This document shows, in pieces, positions 1 to 8,184 of a stretch of 64,000 bases of DNA. Under the pieces are notes generated by a model. It made no database searches, was not told the DNA's origin, and worked only from the letters and a program-made list of their open reading frames with translations. Made by a program: the position numbers and the translations under genes. Location: the NCBI GenBank assembly GCA_051006995.1, contig JBPCSQ010000005.1, forward strand, positions 6,455 to 70,454, written 5' to 3'. Within the stretch, counting starts at the first letter, position 1, and each line of letters starts with the position of its first letter. This DNA comes from JAIQGF01 sp051006995. Lineage in GTDB: Bacteria > Acidobacteriota > Terriglobia > Terriglobales > Acidobacteriaceae.

Positions 1-669
1 GCCGATCCAGTCGCCGTAGGAGCAAGTGGTGGCGGCACAGCCGACGGTCGAACTCAAGCCCGCGGTGGAAGGCGCATGGCAGATGCGCGCGCTGGTGTCC
101 ACGTGGTTGGTGCCGAGGAAGCGGGCGACCTTCTGATGGGCGTAATAGGCTTCATTGGTGAGGCCGCGAGAGGTCATGTACCAGCCCAGGCGCTTGGGAT
201 CCACCTTGCGCAGCTCATCCGCCACCAAGGCGATCGCGTCGTCCCAGGTGATTCTTCGAAAACCTTTGTCGCCCTTGCGGCGCACCATGGGGACGGCGAG
301 CCGGCCGAGCGCGCGCAGTTCCTTCTCGTTCTTGTCGCGCAGTGGACCAACGTCTTCGAGCAAGCGCCAATCCATGGCGCCCATGGTGTTGAGGCGCAGC
401 AGCTCGAGGCGGATGTTGCACAGGTGCACGCCCTTCATGGTCCAGTCATGGATACCGGAAGTGCCGAGAGAGCAGCCGTCGCAGCAGCCGTCGCGCAGAA
501 TGCGCCAGGCGTAGCCGAGATTGTCGCGGTTCTCGACCACGCAGTTGACGATGTCCTTGTAGGCGTTGGGATGCTGCTCGGTCAGCCCGTAGGGAACGAC
601 GCCGGCCCAGTTCTTCGGGTCCCAGCCTTTGGACTTGGCTTCGGCATGCAGGTCAGCAGAGTGGTCCAT
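1..669 (-). CDS. FdhF/YdeP-family molybdopterin oxidoreductase, N-terminal part
   Basis: Read on the minus strand this gives 223 residues and runs off the left edge, so only the N-terminal third is present. The start is the ATG at 669-667, preceded by a GGAG ribosome site. Near residue 60 is a DGCCDGCSLGTSG segment, the Cys-pair region of YdeP/FdhF-like proteins, and near the edge is RICHAPSTAGL followed by TTCSYGDWIG, both typical of the bis-MGD oxidoreductase fold. Members of this family are formate-dehydrogenase-like, but many have no proven substrate; E. coli YdeP is linked to acid resistance. No in-frame UGA is seen in the visible part, so there is no sign of selenocysteine here. Family call is firm, substrate unknown. 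Confidence 0.85.
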   Translation of the reverse strand, partial: MDHSADLHAEAKSKGWDPKNWAGVVPYGLTEQHPNAYKDIVNCVVENRDNLGYAWRILRDGCCDGCSLGTSGIHDWTMKGVHLCNIRLELLRLNTMGAMDWRLLEDVGPLRDKNEKELRALGRLAVPMVRRKGDKGFRRITWDDAIALVADELRKVDPKRLGWYMTSRGLTNEAYYAHQKVARFLGTNHVDTSARICHAPSTAGLSSTVGCAATTCSYGDWIG

Positions 670-762
670 GGTGATCTCCAGAGCCGTACGCAACGGCGGC
701 AGGCGCGCTCGAACGCGCGCAGATGCAACTGCGATGAAACACCCCACGAAGCCGCCGGAAAG

Positions 763-781
763 CGTATCGTGCTACGATACG
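763..781. promoter_or_regulatory. Inverted repeat between divergent genes, candidate operator
   Basis: CGTATCGT-GCT-ACGATACG is a perfect 8-bp inverted repeat with a 3-base centre. It lies in the 215-bp region between the leftward oxidoreductase start (669) and the rightward STAS gene (885). That position and perfect symmetry fit a dimeric repressor or activator site. The regulator is not identifiable from this window. Confidence 0.45.
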
Positions 782-855
782 ACTCGGCCAATGGATAAGA
801 GAATACACGCACCGGAGAGGATGCACAATATTCTCGTCGGGAGGGACAGGCTGGC

Positions 856-878
856 TATAATAAGCGGGCCCAAGGAGG
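856..878 (+). promoter_or_regulatory. -10 box and ribosome binding site for the STAS gene
   Basis: A consensus TATAAT lies at 856-861. No good -35 is visible at normal spacing. AAGGAGG at 872-878 is a near-perfect Shine-Dalgarno 6 bases before the ATG at 885. The short distance means the leader would be only about 15-20 bases long. Confidence 0.5.
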
Positions 879-884
879 CCGACC

Positions 885-1265
885 ATGCTGCTTCGGACCA
901 GCACCCGGATGTTCGGACCGGTAGCGATTCTGGATTGCGAAGGCCGGATTGTTTTCGGCGAGGAAACCGCGCTTTTACACCTGCAGGTAAAGAATGTACT
1001 CGCCGACAGCAAGTCGGTGGTGTTGAACCTTGCCAAGGTGAATTACATTGACAGCTCCGGGGTAGGCGAAGTGGTGGGCTTGTACGCCTCGGCGCAGCGC
1101 GTGGGCGCGAAAATCGTGCTCGCGGGAGTGAGTGGGCGGGCGCGCGACGTGCTCGAGATCATGAAGCTGACCACGATCTTTGAAACCTATGCAACCGCCG
1201 AGGAAGCCGCCGAGTCGTTCAATCCGCAGGCGGGGCTGACAACCGCGGCCGAAGGCCTGGGATAG
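885..1265 (+). CDS. STAS-domain anti-anti-sigma factor-like protein
   Basis: This 126-residue protein is a single STAS domain. The NYIDSSGVGEVV segment holds the DSSG motif (D56-G59), whose serine is the phosphorylation site in SpoIIAA/RsbV-type anti-anti-sigma factors. Such proteins bind an anti-sigma kinase when unphosphorylated and so release a sigma factor. No kinase or sigma gene is adjacent. It has its own strong ribosome site and -10 box, and converges on the NnrS-like gene downstream. It is one of three STAS proteins in the window. Confidence 0.85.
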   Translation: MLLRTSTRMFGPVAILDCEGRIVFGEETALLHLQVKNVLADSKSVVLNLAKVNYIDSSGVGEVVGLYASAQRVGAKIVLAGVSGRARDVLEIMKLTTIFETYATAEEAAESFNPQAGLTTAAEGLG

Positions 1266-1316
1266 CGCAGCGGTTTACCACCGGGCTAAAGTTCCATCTT
1301 GGTTTCGGGTTGGATT

Positions 1317-1336
1317 CGCGGGCCCGAAGGCCCGCG
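1317..1336. terminator. GC-rich hairpin between convergent genes
   Basis: CGCGGGCC-CGAA-GGCCCGCG makes an 8-bp stem with a GNRA-like tetraloop, between the stop of the STAS gene and the stop of the opposite-strand NnrS-like gene. There is no following T run, so it is a weak intrinsic terminator candidate or a REP-type hairpin. Confidence 0.4.
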
Positions 1337-1375
1337 CTCCCACCATCCAATCGTTGAGGACCGGCTGGCTACCGC

Positions 1376-2932
1376 CTATTGCAGGATCGGCAAGGGCGAA
1401 GCCGGCAGCGGCGCCATCAGCACCTTGGCGCGTTCGGTGTGCGCCAGGTTCATGACGCGCCATAGACCGATGCCCCACCACGCCAGGGCCGTTACCTCGA
1501 TAAAGCCTGTCAGCCCTACCAGCGGATACGCCACCCGCGGATAAAAGTCGGTTGCGATCTGAAGCACGACGCGGCCGGCATCGCCGGCCAGGATCAGCAG
1601 GAACGGTCCCCAGAGATTCGAGAGCCGGCGCGCGTCCACGCCGGCGAGAATGGGCACCACACGCGCAGCCACGCCCATGATCATCGTGCTGATGAAACCA
1701 ACGGTGAAAGCGTGCCGATGCGCTCCCATGTAGGCGTGCGCGAACCCCTGCCGGGTCAGGATGCCGTACACCAGGAAGAACGGCATCATGGCGTTGGCGA
1801 TGATCAGCCACACGTAGGCGGCGCGGATGAACTTGAAGGTCCGGTCCGGCTGCGAGGGCTTGCGGAATACGCCGAGCTGGATGGCGAGCAGCACGGCCCA
1901 TACCGGCATCATCAAGTACGCGATTTCCAGGCCTAGGCCCCAGGCCAGATTCCCCGTGGTCAGAACGGCAACGTAGCTGATGATGTTGAGCACGAGTGCG
2001 GCGTTCATGATGGTGAAGATCATCTGCTGGCGGTCTTTCCGGGGCGGCTGCAGGCCGTAGACGTGCGGGACGAAGCGCTGGCTGACTCCGGCGATGATGA
2101 GCGCGGTAAAGCCGAGCAACTGAATGTCGCGCAGGGGGCCGTCCAGCAGCGCGATACGGCGGATGAGCTGCTGCTGCCCGACGGCGGTGGCTTTGGCGAA
2201 GAAAAAGACGTCGCTGAGGATCGCCTGCACGAAAAACCAGAAAAACGATGCTGCCAGGAACTTTTCGTAAGGATTGTGCGGAGCGATGGACTGACGCGCG
2301 GTCCGGTAAATGATGAGCAGGAAGAGCGCAACCGAAATCAGTTCCACCACGGCGGCAAAGAACCCCAGCGCCAGGCCGGGCGCGGTGGAGATGAGCAATT
2401 CCGCCGACATGCGGGCGAAGATTCCGGCCAGCATCAGGTAGAAGGAGAGGTTTGCCAGGTCGGGACGCCAGAGAGTGGTGTTCTTGAAACGCGGGAAGCT
2501 CTGGTAGGCGAAGCCCATGACGAACAGGCCGACCCAGCCGAAAATCATGGCGTGCGCGTGCGCGTGGATGGATTGCACCAGGTGCAGTTGGAGGAAGTTT
2601 CTGCCCAGGGCGATCTGCGCCAGGTTGACTGCGCCCCACAGCGCGCCCACGGTGAGCACGATGGCGATTCCAGCCTTGAAGAAGCGGCGATAAATGAAGT
2701 CCTGGAGCGTCTCCTGGTAGGCGATGCCCGGCTGCGGACGCGCCGCCTCGTCGTTCAGCTCCGCCAGCAAATCCCGCAAGTCGGTCTGGTGTACGGCGGC
2801 AAAGAACGACAGCGGCTCGCTGGGGCCATGCGCCCCACCGCAGCCGTGCAGCCCGTGCTTGTCGAAGATGGTGCGCGCTCCGGGAACTGCTTTGACGATG
2901 TCGGCGACGCTGGTGCTCTCGGTAATGACCAT
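1376..2932 (-). CDS. ScdA_N (DUF542) domain fused to NnrS-like multi-pass heme-copper membrane protein
   Basis: The protein has 518 residues. Residues 1-60 match the ScdA/YtfE N-terminal domain (SVADIVKAVPGARTIFDKHG, then HGCGG), which in those iron-sulfur repair proteins carries a conserved Cys. From about residue 85 onward there are roughly twelve hydrophobic segments with many histidines, including HAHAHAM near residue 125, resembling NnrS and cytochrome-oxidase subunit I-like proteins. NnrS proteins protect against nitric oxide. The fusion couples two modules linked to nitrosative stress. The start ATG at 2932 follows GGAGGAAG. It is convergent with the STAS gene. Precise function is inferred from family only. 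Confidence 0.75.
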   Translation of the reverse strand: MVITESTSVADIVKAVPGARTIFDKHGLHGCGGAHGPSEPLSFFAAVHQTDLRDLLAELNDEAARPQPGIAYQETLQDFIYRRFFKAGIAIVLTVGALWGAVNLAQIALGRNFLQLHLVQSIHAHAHAMIFGWVGLFVMGFAYQSFPRFKNTTLWRPDLANLSFYLMLAGIFARMSAELLISTAPGLALGFFAAVVELISVALFLLIIYRTARQSIAPHNPYEKFLAASFFWFFVQAILSDVFFFAKATAVGQQQLIRRIALLDGPLRDIQLLGFTALIIAGVSQRFVPHVYGLQPPRKDRQQMIFTIMNAALVLNIISYVAVLTTGNLAWGLGLEIAYLMMPVWAVLLAIQLGVFRKPSQPDRTFKFIRAAYVWLIIANAMMPFFLVYGILTRQGFAHAYMGAHRHAFTVGFISTMIMGVAARVVPILAGVDARRLSNLWGPFLLILAGDAGRVVLQIATDFYPRVAYPLVGLTGFIEVTALAWWGIGLWRVMNLAHTERAKVLMAPLPASPLPILQ

Positions 2933-3046
2933 GACTTCCTCCGCTCAGAGAAAGCCTACGGGCGGGGCGGCTGCCGGGGTATGACTTCAGTCACGGCCGC
3001 CGAAACTGAAACTGAAACTCCCAACTGTATTTAGAATGAGCTTCGC

Positions 3047-4381
3047 ATGGACCTGCTCTACAGCGCGTTGCTGGCCCTGGCCGCGGTGTTGACCTCCCCG
3101 TTCTGGCTGCTGCGCATGCTGCGCTACGGCAAGTACCGGGCGGGGCTGAAGGAGCGCCTGGGAAACGTGCCGGAGCGGCTGCGCGATTCCGAGCAAAGAC
3201 CGACGATCTGGGTCCACGCCGTCTCGGTCGGTGAACTCATGGCCGTCAGCGGGTTGATTGGCGACTTGCAACAGCGCTTTCCGTCGCATCGCGTGGTGAT
3301 TTCGACGACCACCATGACCGGTCAGAAGCTGGCGCGCGAACGCTTTGGCGAGAACAACGCCTTCTATTTCCCGCTGGATTTCGCATTCGCCGTGCGGCCG
3401 CACCTGCGGGCGCTGCGACCGGAACTAGTGGTGATCGCCGAAACCGAGTTCTGGCCGAACTTTCTCCGGCTAGCGAAAGACGGCGGCGCGCGCGTCGCGG
3501 TGGTGAACGCGCGAATTTCCGACCGCTCCTTTCCCCGCTACTTGAGGTTCCGGGGCTGGATTCAGGCGGTGCTGCGGCGCGTCGATCTGTTCCTGGCACA
3601 GAGCGAGGAAGACCAGCGGCGGCTGCTGGAGATCGGAGCGCCGGCCGAGCGGGTTCAGGTGAGCGGCAACCTGAAATTCGACACGCCCTTCGCGGCCGAG
3701 ATGCCGATTGTCGCTTCCGTCCGCGCCGGCATTGAACGCGAGCACGCCGGGCCAGTGCTGGTCTGCGGCAGCACCGTCGAAGGCGAGGAGGCGATGCTGC
3801 TGCGGAGCTTTACCGCCATCCGTGAACGCTACGCGTCGGCTGTGCTGGTGCTGGCGCCGCGGCATACGGAGCGGTTCGAAGCCGTTGCCGATCAATTGGC
3901 ATCATCTCGCATTGCATTTCGCCGCCGATCGCAATGGAACCCCGGGGATCCAATCGCCGGCGGAGTGTTTCTTCTGGATTCGCTGGGCGAGCTGTCCTCC
4001 ATGTACGCGCTTGCGGATGTCGCCTTCGTTGGCGGAAGCCTTGTGCCCAAGGGCGGACACAACATTCTGGAGGCGGCGCAGCACGGCAGAGCCATCATCG
4101 TCGGGCCGCATACGGAAAATTTTCGCGACATCATCGCGCTGTTTCGCCGGGCCAATGCGGTCGTCGTCACCGGCGCGGGGGATTTGACCAGGACCTTTCT
4201 TGATCTGCTTGCGGACGGCGGCGCTCGCGCCGGGCTAGGTCAACGCGCCCGCGACGTCCTGCGCATGCAATCCGGCGCCACGGCTCGCACGGTGGCCGCG
4301 CTGGAATCGCTGCTGAGGTCGGCGGCGCCGAACGCTGTTTCCGCGCCAAAGCCCAAAGTCTCTCCTCCGGTGCAAACCTGA
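3047..4381 (+). CDS. waaA: 3-deoxy-D-manno-octulosonic acid (Kdo) transferase
   Basis: WaaA/KdtA adds Kdo from CMP-Kdo to lipid A precursor at the inner membrane. The 444-residue length is usual. An N-terminal hydrophobic anchor (about residues 1-22) precedes IWVHAVSVGEL, the Kdo-transferase signature around the catalytic Glu, and VVIAETEFWPN. The C-terminal half has GGSLVPKGGHN and EAAQHGRAI, typical nucleotide-sugar binding motifs of GT-B glycosyltransferases. The stop overlaps the lpxK start in TGATG, so the two are translationally coupled. It opens the LPS operon that runs to 9542. Confidence 0.95.
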   Translation: MDLLYSALLALAAVLTSPFWLLRMLRYGKYRAGLKERLGNVPERLRDSEQRPTIWVHAVSVGELMAVSGLIGDLQQRFPSHRVVISTTTMTGQKLARERFGENNAFYFPLDFAFAVRPHLRALRPELVVIAETEFWPNFLRLAKDGGARVAVVNARISDRSFPRYLRFRGWIQAVLRRVDLFLAQSEEDQRRLLEIGAPAERVQVSGNLKFDTPFAAEMPIVASVRAGIEREHAGPVLVCGSTVEGEEAMLLRSFTAIRERYASAVLVLAPRHTERFEAVADQLASSRIAFRRRSQWNPGDPIAGGVFLLDSLGELSSMYALADVAFVGGSLVPKGGHNILEAAQHGRAIIVGPHTENFRDIIALFRRANAVVVTGAGDLTRTFLDLLADGGARAGLGQRARDVLRMQSGATARTVAALESLLRSAAPNAVSAPKPKVSPPVQT

Positions 4382-5334
4382 TGGCGACGCGGGTTCTTTC
4401 CGGGCTGTTCGGCGGCGCGGTGCGGCTGCGCAACACGCTGTACGACCGCGGCGCCATTGCCGCCCGCCGCCTGCAGGGACCGGTAGTCAGCGTCGGAAAC
4501 TTGTCCGTCGGTGGATCTGGCAAAACGCCCTTCGTGATTTATCTGGGCGAGTTGTTGCAGGCGCGCGGCATCAACTTCGACGTGCTCTCGCGCGGGTACA
4601 AGCGGCAGACCCAGGGCGTTGCGATGGTGGATCCCGCCGGATTGCCGCGCGACTTCGGTGACGAGCCCCTGCTGATCGCGCGCCGGCTGCGCGTCCCGGT
4701 GGTGCTCGGGGAGGAGCGCTATGCCGCCGGGGCCGTGGCCGAGCAGCGTTTTGGCCCGCATCTGCACCTGCTCGATGATGGCTTCCAGCACCGCCAACTG
4801 GCGCGCGACTTCGACATCGTGCTGGTCACGCCGGACGATGCGCGCGACCACCTGGTTCCTGCCGGGCGCCTGCGCGAGCCGCTGAGCGCGTTGCGACGCG
4901 CCGATGCCGTCGTGCTCACCAGCGGCGCCGAGCCAACGAAATTTCCCCTTGAGGGCAAGCTCGTCTGGCGCGTCCGCCGCAGCGTCGCTGCCGAGAATGT
5001 TCCCAAGCTACCCATCGCCTTTTGCGGAATCGCCCGTCCGCAGAGCTTCTTCGCGCAATTGCGCAAGGCAGGTGTCGAGCCCGCCGCCGAAGTTGCCTTC
5101 CCCGACCATTACACTTATAAGGACAAGGACCTGCGCGATCTCCAGTTCCTCGCCGAGCAGAACCAGGCCGGCGGCTTTGCCACGACCGAGAAAGATGCGG
5201 TCAACCTCGGCGGCTACTTGTCTGCTCTGAAGCCGCTGGCGGTTGTGCCGGTCAAGATGGACCTGATAGACGCGCCGCGGGCGCTGGATGCGATGCTGGA
5301 GAGGCTTAAAAATCGAGGAAAGCCCGCCTCGTGA
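4381..5334 (+). CDS. lpxK: Tetraacyldisaccharide 4'-kinase
   Basis: LpxK phosphorylates the 4' position of the lipid A disaccharide. The 317-residue protein has the P-loop SVGNLSVGGSGKTPFV near residues 38-53, LSRGYKR and HLLDDGFQHRQL, all characteristic of the family. The ATG shares its A with the TGA of waaA. It is followed by an AT-rich hairpin repeat (5342-5433) before rfaE1. Confidence 0.95.
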   Translation: MATRVLSGLFGGAVRLRNTLYDRGAIAARRLQGPVVSVGNLSVGGSGKTPFVIYLGELLQARGINFDVLSRGYKRQTQGVAMVDPAGLPRDFGDEPLLIARRLRVPVVLGEERYAAGAVAEQRFGPHLHLLDDGFQHRQLARDFDIVLVTPDDARDHLVPAGRLREPLSALRRADAVVLTSGAEPTKFPLEGKLVWRVRRSVAAENVPKLPIAFCGIARPQSFFAQLRKAGVEPAAEVAFPDHYTYKDKDLRDLQFLAEQNQAGGFATTEKDAVNLGGYLSALKPLAVVPVKMDLIDAPRALDAMLERLKNRGKPAS

Positions 5335-5341
5335 GAGAATC

Positions 5342-5433
5342 TGCAATTTGTAATTGGTAATTTGTGATTGGCGGTCTCAGGCACACTGTCGGCGCCGCGA
5401 TCCATTACAAATTACCAATTGCAAATTACAAAT
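5342..5433. repeat. AT-rich intergenic inverted repeat (family C)
   Basis: The left arm reads AATTTGTAATTGGTAATTTG and the right arm near 5407-5430 is close to its reverse complement, giving an imperfect stem of about 24 bp with a 30-base GC-rich loop. It fills the lpxK-rfaE1 gap. A similar element built from TGATTTGTGATTT words lies at 52616-52712. Confidence 0.75.
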
Positions 5434-5436
5434 CCG

Positions 5437-6459
5437 TTGAAGCAGAACACCCAAGCCGACCGCCTGCGGAAGATCGTCGAGGCCTTCCCGCGCCTCACCA
5501 TCACGGTGCTGGCCGATCTGGTGGCGGACGAATTCGTCTTCGGCGAAATCTCGCGCGTGTCGCGTGAGGCGCCGGTGCTCATCCTCAAGCACCGCGAGCG
5601 CACTGTAGTGCCGGGCGGCGGCGCCAACGCGGTCTACAATCTCGCAGACCTCGGCGTGAGCGTGCTGCCGGTGGGGGTCATTGGCGACGACGAACCCGGA
5701 CGCCTGCTGCTGCGCCGTTTTCGCCAGAAACACATCGCCACCTCCGGCATCCTGCGCCTGAAGGGACACACCACCGTCACCAAGACACGCATTCTCGCCG
5801 GCATGACGCATACCGCGCGCCAGCAGGTGGTGCGCGTGGATCGCGAGCCCGAGAGCGAGCTTCACTTCATTCACCAACAGGACCTGGTGGCCGCCGCGCG
5901 CCGTTTCCTCCGCGCCTCCGACGCGCTGCTCGTTTCCGACTACGGTTACGGCAGCGCTACCCCGCAAATGTTGAAAGACCTGCGCGGCCGCGGCGCGCTC
6001 GACGGCGTGCCGGTCACGCTCGACTCGCGTTATCGCCTGCTGCAATTTTCCGGGGTCTCCGCCGCCACGCCGAACGAGCCAGAAATCGAGCAGCAGCTCG
6101 GCCTGCGCATCGGCAACGACTCCTCGCGCCTGCTGGCGGCAGGCAAGAAGGTGCTGGAACGGATGAAGTTGGCGTCGCTGGTAGTCACGCGCGGGCGCGA
6201 CGGCATGGTCGCCTTCGCCCGCGGGCGCAAACCGGTGGAGATTCCGATTCACGGCAGCGACCAGGTCGCCGACGTTACCGGCGCGGGGGATACCGTAATT
6301 GCGACTCTCACCGCCGCGCTCGCTGCCGGCGCCGGCGCCGAAGAAGCGGCCCGCCTGGCGAACTATGCCGGTGGCATCGTGGTGATGAAGCGGGGCACGG
6401 CGACGGTAACGCGCGAAGAGCTGCTGCAGGCAATTTCCGCAGGAGGCCCATCGCAATGA
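5437..6459 (+). CDS. rfaE1: D-glycero-beta-D-manno-heptose-7-phosphate kinase (PfkB family)
   Basis: This is the kinase half of HldE. It phosphorylates heptose 7-phosphate in ADP-heptose synthesis. Features are VPGGGANAVYNLADLG, a substrate-binding motif of the sugar kinases, and near the C-terminus DVTGAGDTV, the PfkB signature with the catalytic Asp. The frame is open back to 5368, but 5368-5436 is repeat sequence. I therefore choose the TTG at 5437, although no good Shine-Dalgarno is visible. That choice is uncertain. The adenylyltransferase half is a separate gene downstream. Confidence 0.9.
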   Translation: MKQNTQADRLRKIVEAFPRLTITVLADLVADEFVFGEISRVSREAPVLILKHRERTVVPGGGANAVYNLADLGVSVLPVGVIGDDEPGRLLLRRFRQKHIATSGILRLKGHTTVTKTRILAGMTHTARQQVVRVDREPESELHFIHQQDLVAAARRFLRASDALLVSDYGYGSATPQMLKDLRGRGALDGVPVTLDSRYRLLQFSGVSAATPNEPEIEQQLGLRIGNDSSRLLAAGKKVLERMKLASLVVTRGRDGMVAFARGRKPVEIPIHGSDQVADVTGAGDTVIATLTAALAAGAGAEEAARLANYAGGIVVMKRGTATVTREELLQAISAGGPSQ

Positions 6460-6467
6460 TGTTTTTT

Positions 6468-6556
6468 CACCAGCGAAGCACTGAGGTCGGCGAGGCTCAC
6501 GGAGTTGTTCTTGATTCCCTCGGTGCTCCCGCAGTGATCTCGGTGTCTCGGCGGTA
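6468..6556. repeat. CACCGAG-type intergenic repeat (family A), degenerate copy
   Basis: Diverged copy of the family built from CACCGAGACACAGAG words on the left and TCTCGGTG...TCTCGGCGG on the right. It fills the gap between the two halves of the heptose pathway (rfaE1 and rfaE2). Confidence 0.55.
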
Positions 6557-6565
6557 AGGAATAAC

Positions 6566-7051
6566 GTGCACTCCGACAAAATCCTCACCCGCGAGCAGCT
6601 CCGCCGCCGCGTTGCCGAATGGCGCGGCGCGGGCGAGCGCATTGTGCTTACCAACGGCTGCTTCGACCTGCTGCACGTCGGGCACGTCCGCTATTTACAA
6701 GGCGCCAAGCGGCTCGGCGGCAAGCTGGTGGTGGGCCTGAATTCCGACGATTCGGTGCGCCACCTCAAGGGAGAAGGCCGGCCGCTCATGACGCAGGACG
6801 AACGCGCGGAAATCCTGGCGGCGCTGAGCGACGTGGATGCCGTGGTCGTCTTTCCCGAGCCGGACGTGCGCGACCTGGTGCGCGAAATCCGCCCCGACAT
6901 CCATGCCAAGGGGACGGACTACACCGAAGAGTCCGTGCCCGAGCGCATCACGGTGCTGGAATGCGGCGGGCGGGTGGAGATCGTCGGCGACCCGAAAGGC
7001 CACTCCGCCTCCGACTTCATCGCGCGCATGGGACGCAAGGAGCAGCGGTGA
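6566..7051 (+). CDS. rfaE2: D-glycero-beta-D-manno-heptose 1-phosphate adenylyltransferase
   Basis: This is the cytidylyltransferase-fold half of HldE, 161 residues. It makes ADP-heptose from heptose 1-phosphate. LTNGCFDLLHVGHVRYL contains the nucleotidyltransferase HxGH motif, and HAKGTDYTEE matches the family. The start is the GTG at 6566 after GTAAGGAATAAC. The gene overlaps the next one by 4 bases (GTGA). Confidence 0.93.
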   Translation: MHSDKILTREQLRRRVAEWRGAGERIVLTNGCFDLLHVGHVRYLQGAKRLGGKLVVGLNSDDSVRHLKGEGRPLMTQDERAEILAALSDVDAVVVFPEPDVRDLVREIRPDIHAKGTDYTEESVPERITVLECGGRVEIVGDPKGHSASDFIARMGRKEQR

Positions 7052-8184
7052 CGCCTTCTTGGGCCGGCGCGGCCTTGCCTGCGCGCATTCTCGTTGTTCG
7101 CCTCGGCTCCATGGGCGATGTCATTCATGCGCTTCCGGCGGTGAGCGAGGTTCGCCGCGCCTTTCCGCTCGCGACGATCGGGTGGGCCATCGAGCGGCGC
7201 TGGCTGGAACTGCTTTCCACCGACGTGGCGCTGGTGGGGCCGCGCTCGGAGCAGAAGCCGCTGGTGGATGTGGTACATGCTGTGGACACGCTGGCGTGGC
7301 GACGGGCGCTGCTTTCCGACGAAACCTGGCGCGAGATGGGCTCTGTTGTAGGCGATCTGCGGCGGCGACGTTACGACCTCGCCCTCGATTTCCAGGGAGC
7401 ATGGAAGTCGGCGGTGTTGGCGCAGTTGTCAGCAGCGCCGCGCCGCATCGGCCTCATGCAGCCGCGCGAAAAACCAGCGTCGCTGTTCTATACGCATCAA
7501 ATCGTGGCGGAAGGCCGCCACGTGATTGAGCAGTACCTGTCGCTGGTGGCCGAACTGTGTGTCCCAGGTCCTGGAGCCGGGTACGCGGGTCAGAGACCCG
7601 CGCCACGCGAACTGTTTCCCCTGCCACGCGATCCTGCCGCCGATCTCGCTTGCGAACAAATGCTACGCGGGCGCGGTCTGCGGGATTTCGCCATCATCAA
7701 TCCGGGCGCTGGCTGGGGCGCCAAGTGCTGGCCTGCCGAACGCTATGCCGAGGTGGCGCAGGCATTATCGAAGGATGGCCTTCGCTCCATCGTGAACTTC
7801 GGTCCAGGAGAAGAAGATCTGGCTCGCGCTGTCGAGCTAGCATCCGCCGATGCAGCCGTAGCCTTGGCCTCCACCGTGGGCGAGTTGATTGCGCTGACCC
7901 GGCGCGCTCGCTTGTTCGTCGGGGGGGATACCGGCCCGATGCACCTCGCGGTGGCGCTGAATGTTCCGGTGGTGGCGCTCTATGGGCCTACCGACCCGGT
8001 TCGTAGCGGCCCCTACACGGCGAACGCCGTGGTGCTGCGCAGTGCCGAGAGCCAAACCACGTATTCACATCGCGCCGCCCCGGAGAAGGGGTTGCTGCAA
8101 ATTACTGCCGCCGAGGTGATCGAAGCCACCCGCCGCTTGCTCCAGTCCGCGCCGGCACCACAGCTTGCCGGGAGGCAATCGTGA
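7048..8184 (+). CDS. waaC: ADP-heptose:LPS heptosyltransferase (GT9 family)
   Basis: This 378-residue enzyme transfers heptose to the inner core Kdo. RILVVRLGSMGDVIHALPA at the N-terminus and FVGGDTGPMHLAVALNVPVV near the C-terminus are the hallmark GT9 motifs. I start it at the GTG overlapping the rfaE2 stop, which excludes an upstream out-of-frame extension. Waac versus WaaF is inferred from the single copy and position. Around residues 180-190 is an unusual segment encoded by a hairpin (7584-7602, CGCGGGTC-AGA-GACCCGCG), which looks like a repeat inserted in frame. Confidence 0.88.
   Translation: MTPSWAGAALPARILVVRLGSMGDVIHALPAVSEVRRAFPLATIGWAIERRWLELLSTDVALVGPRSEQKPLVDVVHAVDTLAWRRALLSDETWREMGSVVGDLRRRRYDLALDFQGAWKSAVLAQLSAAPRRIGLMQPREKPASLFYTHQIVAEGRHVIEQYLSLVAELCVPGPGAGYAGQRPAPRELFPLPRDPAADLACEQMLRGRGLRDFAIINPGAGWGAKCWPAERYAEVAQALSKDGLRSIVNFGPGEEDLARAVELASADAAVALASTVGELIALTRRARLFVGGDTGPMHLAVALNVPVVALYGPTDPVRSGPYTANAVVLRSAESQTTYSHRAAPEKGLLQITAAEVIEATRRLLQSAPAPQLAGRQS

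Noticed and set aside
1..669. Possible selenocysteine in the formate-dehydrogenase-like protein
   Set aside because: No in-frame UGA in the visible 223 residues; YdeP-type proteins are not selenoproteins.
76..798. Long open frame on the + strand over the first gene
   Set aside because: It is the shadow of the minus-strand YdeP/FdhF-type gene, whose motifs are clear. The + strand translation has no family features.
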